Shown: one piece after another, positions 62,300-64,000 of the stretch
Layout of the letters: every line of letters begins with the position of its first letter
Position numbering within the stretch: the first letter of the stretch is position 1
Assembly (NCBI RefSeq): GCF_016863295.1
Contig: NZ_BOOP01000009.1
Location: 124,001 to 188,000, forward strand
Direction: 5' to 3'
Length of the DNA stretch: 64,000 bases
Origin: Planotetraspora phitsanulokensis
GTDB taxonomy: Bacteria; Actinomycetota; Actinomycetes; Streptosporangiales; Streptosporangiaceae
Translations under genes and position numbers: made by a program
The notes under the pieces: model-generated
What the model saw: only the letters and a program-made list of their open reading frames with translations
Told to the model about the DNA's origin: nothing
Database searches by the model: none

Positions 62300-62722
62300 G
62301 TGCGACCGAACGCCGGTGACATCCACAGTGTCGCCTTGACGGGCAAGCCTCCCCGCAGACGTTTCGGCATCCGCATCGCGTTCACGCAACCCGCGTTGCG
62401 CGTCTCCTACATCTCCGTCACCGGCGACGACGGGGACGACTGGATCTGTGTCCTTCCGCTCGACAAGGACGTTCTGGGCACCCGGCTCAACCCCAACGAC
62501 CTGGTCTGGGTCCCCGTGGGCAACGTCGGCGCCCACCTGTCCTCCGTCGACCAGGCGTCCTACGACGTGATCTACAAGGTCCTCCACGGCGAGGACCCCC
62601 GGTACCCGTGGATCGAGGCGGAGTTGTCGGACCACGCCGCCCCTCCGCCCCGGACCGGGCCCGAAGGCCCGGAAAGATATCCCGCAATGCGCGAGGCGCT
62701 GGGCGACCTCATAGAGGAATGA
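62300..62722 (+). CDS. Protein of unknown function
   Basis: 140 residues, not recognised. No signal or membrane helix. Middle region ISVTGDDGDDWICVLPLDKDVLGTRLNPNDLVWVPVGNVGAHLSSVDQASYDVIYKVLHGEDPRYPWIEAEL is compact and mixed, probably a small soluble fold. GTG 62300 follows GGGAGAG 5-6 bases upstream. An AT-rich zone at 62160-62290 should carry its promoter. It ends one base before the stop of the convergent FAD monooxygenase gene. Confidence 0.65.
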   Translation: MRPNAGDIHSVALTGKPPRRRFGIRIAFTQPALRVSYISVTGDDGDDWICVLPLDKDVLGTRLNPNDLVWVPVGNVGAHLSSVDQASYDVIYKVLHGEDPRYPWIEAELSDHAAPPPRTGPEGPERYPAMREALGDLIEE

Positions 62723-62723
62723 G

Positions 62724-63881
62724 TCAGCGGCGGACCAGGGACGAATAATCCTTGAGCGTGATGTCGGTGGCAAACTTGTCCGTCATCTTCATCATGAGCT
62801 TGAACAGGAAGCCGGCCTTGAAGACCCGGTTGCGCATCCGGATCCGGCCGCGCGTGCTCGGAGCGAGGAACCCGCCCGCGTTGCCGCTCTTGGCGATCTT
62901 GGCGTAGCCGCGGAACTCCTCCTCGTAACGCCGGAAGGCGACACGGTGGTCTCCCCCGGCCTCGGCGAGCTCGCCGGCCAGCACGTACGCCCCCACCATG
63001 GCCAGCCCGGTGCCGAAGCCGCCCAGCGTGTTCCCGTACGCCGAGTCGCCGAGCAGCACGACGCGGCCCTTGGCGTAGTGGTCCATCCGGACCTGGCTGA
63101 TCGAGTCGAGATAGAGGTCGTCCGCCTGCCGCACCGCCTCGATGACGGCGGGGGTCCGCCAGCCCATCCCCGCGTAGGCGTCGGCCACGATCCGCTTCAT
63201 CTCCTCGGCGTCGTACCGGTCGTAGTCGAGCGGCGGCGAGGCGAAGACGAAGAACGCCGGGGCGGACGGCCCCCCTACGGAGACCAGCCTGCCGGGCTCG
63301 TTGTACATCGCGGGCCGCCCGAAGTCCTGGCTGACGCCGGCCAGCGCGTAGTAGTAACCGAGGAAGCGGACGTAGTCGGTCTCGGGGCCGAACGCCAGGC
63401 GGCGGACGTTGGAATGGATGCCGTCCGCGCCCACCACCAGGTCGAAGGTGCGCGGTGCGCCGCGCCCGAAAGTGACGTGCACGCCGCTCGCGGTCTCGGT
63501 GAGTGAGGTGACGGAGTCGCCGAAGACGTACTCGCATCCGGCGGCGCGCGTCCTCTCGTACAGCAGGCGGGACAACTCGCCGCGCGGGATCTCCACCTCG
63601 CCGCCGCTGAACTCGGCGGGCATCACCGCCAGCGTGCGGTCGTCCGCGTCGACGATCTCCTGGTCGGTCCCGCCGGTCTGCAGGCGCCGTACGTCGTCCA
63701 GGATGCCCATGCGCTCCAGGACCGTGAGGTGCGTCTCGCCCTTGAAGTCCACGGCCTGGCCGCCGAGGCGCGGAGCGGGGGCCTTCTCGACCACGGTGAC
63801 GCTGAAGCCGTAGCGGCCGAGCCAGAGGGCCAGTGCGGGGCCGCCGACGCCGGCGCCGGAGATCAGGATGTTGGTGTTCAT
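62724..63881 (-). CDS. FAD-dependent aromatic-type monooxygenase (PHBH fold)
   Basis: 385 residues. NILISGAGVGGPALALWLGRYGFSVTVVEKAPAPR (FAD GxGxxG), VVGADGIHSNVRRLAFG (DG motif for FAD and NADPH), and GRVVLLGDSAYGNTLGGFGTGLAMVGAYVLAGEL (GD motif). Group A flavoprotein monooxygenases hydroxylate aromatic or polyketide substrates, or inactivate antibiotics such as tetracyclines and rifamycins. The TetX-like order GQAVDFKGETHLTVLERMG suits either. ATG 63881. Single gene; probably regulated by the neighbouring MarR, inferred from position. Confidence 0.92.
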   Translation of the reverse strand: MNTNILISGAGVGGPALALWLGRYGFSVTVVEKAPAPRLGGQAVDFKGETHLTVLERMGILDDVRRLQTGGTDQEIVDADDRTLAVMPAEFSGGEVEIPRGELSRLLYERTRAAGCEYVFGDSVTSLTETASGVHVTFGRGAPRTFDLVVGADGIHSNVRRLAFGPETDYVRFLGYYYALAGVSQDFGRPAMYNEPGRLVSVGGPSAPAFFVFASPPLDYDRYDAEEMKRIVADAYAGMGWRTPAVIEAVRQADDLYLDSISQVRMDHYAKGRVVLLGDSAYGNTLGGFGTGLAMVGAYVLAGELAEAGGDHRVAFRRYEEEFRGYAKIAKSGNAGGFLAPSTRGRIRMRNRVFKAGFLFKLMMKMTDKFATDITLKDYSSLVRR

Positions 63882-63933
63882 GTCACCGAGGCTCGCGGCG
63901 CGCGCTGACAGTCCGGAGACAACCCGCTGACGG

Positions 63934-64000
63934 TCACGACAGCGCTGTCAGCGCGCCGTCCCTGTCCAGTGCCGCACCCCTGGCGAAGGCCGACGCGAAC
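63934..64000 (-). CDS. 3' end of a minus-strand gene (cut by window edge)
   Basis: The last 21 codons read FASAFARGAALDRDGALTALS and end in TGA at 63936-63934. The pattern fA-x-A-arG-a-aL-d-x-d-x-Al-x-aL is that of the C-terminus of ATPase/TPR regulators of the AfsR/SARP or LuxR kind, in which such endings precede or close the TPR region. Assignment is tentative because only 21 residues are visible. A GACAGCGCTGTC palindrome covers its end (63938-63949). Confidence 0.5.
   Translation of the reverse strand, partial: FASAFARGAALDRDGALTALS

Noticed and set aside
63938-63949. GACAGCGCTGTC palindrome as an operator of the FAD monooxygenase gene
   Set aside because: It lies within the last codons of the neighbouring minus-strand gene and may simply be coding or part of a terminator; evidence is too thin.

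Overview
The window is high-GC DNA (estimated by eye at about 70% or more) with tightly packed genes, many ATGA/GTGA start-stop overlaps and GTG starts. It looks like a chromosomal segment of a soil actinomycete, probably of the Streptosporangiales type (Nonomuraea, Microbispora and relatives). Pointers are an F420-dependent oxidoreductase, a DUF574 methyltransferase, DesK/NarL-type histidine kinases, PadR/HAAS and MarR/ABC pairs, and a hopanoid cluster. I see no tRNA, rRNA, CRISPR array, insertion sequence, integrase or phage gene. The taxonomic call is inference.

Layout. 1-7.2 kb: 5' part of a secreted LamG-type protein, a PPOX-fold protein, an S41 peptidase, a Tat-exported F420 oxidoreductase, and a beta-propeller/membrane protein pair. 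7.9-23.4 kb: an orphan histidine kinase, VOC protein, acyl-CoA ligase, phosphoglucomutase, MBL hydrolase, DUF574 methyltransferase, second orphan kinase, sugar-nucleotide epimerase, MarR-ABC efflux operon with a perfect 12+3+12 palindrome, DMT transporter, and a divergent MGDG-synthase-like glycosyltransferase/polysaccharide deacetylase pair.

23.7-31.7 kb: one hopanoid operon, hpnC-hpnD-hpnE-polyprenyl synthase-shc-hpnG-hpnH. Every junction from hpnD on overlaps or nearly does. The hpnG product carries an extra C-terminal domain resembling the last domain of IspH, without Cys ligands.

32.5-39.7 kb: a glycan-use locus on the minus strand: GH99 endo-mannosidase-like enzyme, sugar ABC transporter (lipoprotein plus two permeases, no ATPase), an epimerase/dehydrogenase, and a 583-residue regulator joining a complete TetR repressor to a complete LacI repressor.

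40.9-55.7 kb: the most interesting region. A LacI repressor, an MFS permease and a signal-less NMT1/SsuA-like binding protein face a branched-chain-type ABC transporter with a LivM-LivG fusion. These are followed by an FAD oxidoreductase, an alpha/beta hydrolase like the C-C hydrolase of nicotine breakdown, a 3-hydroxyisobutyrate-dehydrogenase-like enzyme, an M24 protein with a metal-ligand Asp replaced by Cys, and a succinate-semialdehyde-type aldehyde dehydrogenase. Four copies of the 12-mer GCA(A/C)TCGTTTGC lie in front of the operons and look like one regulon for an unknown, probably nitrogen- or keto-containing substrate.

55.8-64 kb: a two-component pair, DUF2306 membrane protein, quinone-oxidoreductase-like enzyme, CPBP protease with PadR and HAAS partners behind three 12-bp operators spaced exactly 23 bp, a MarR regulator, an unknown protein, an FAD monooxygenase, and the last codons of a further minus-strand gene.
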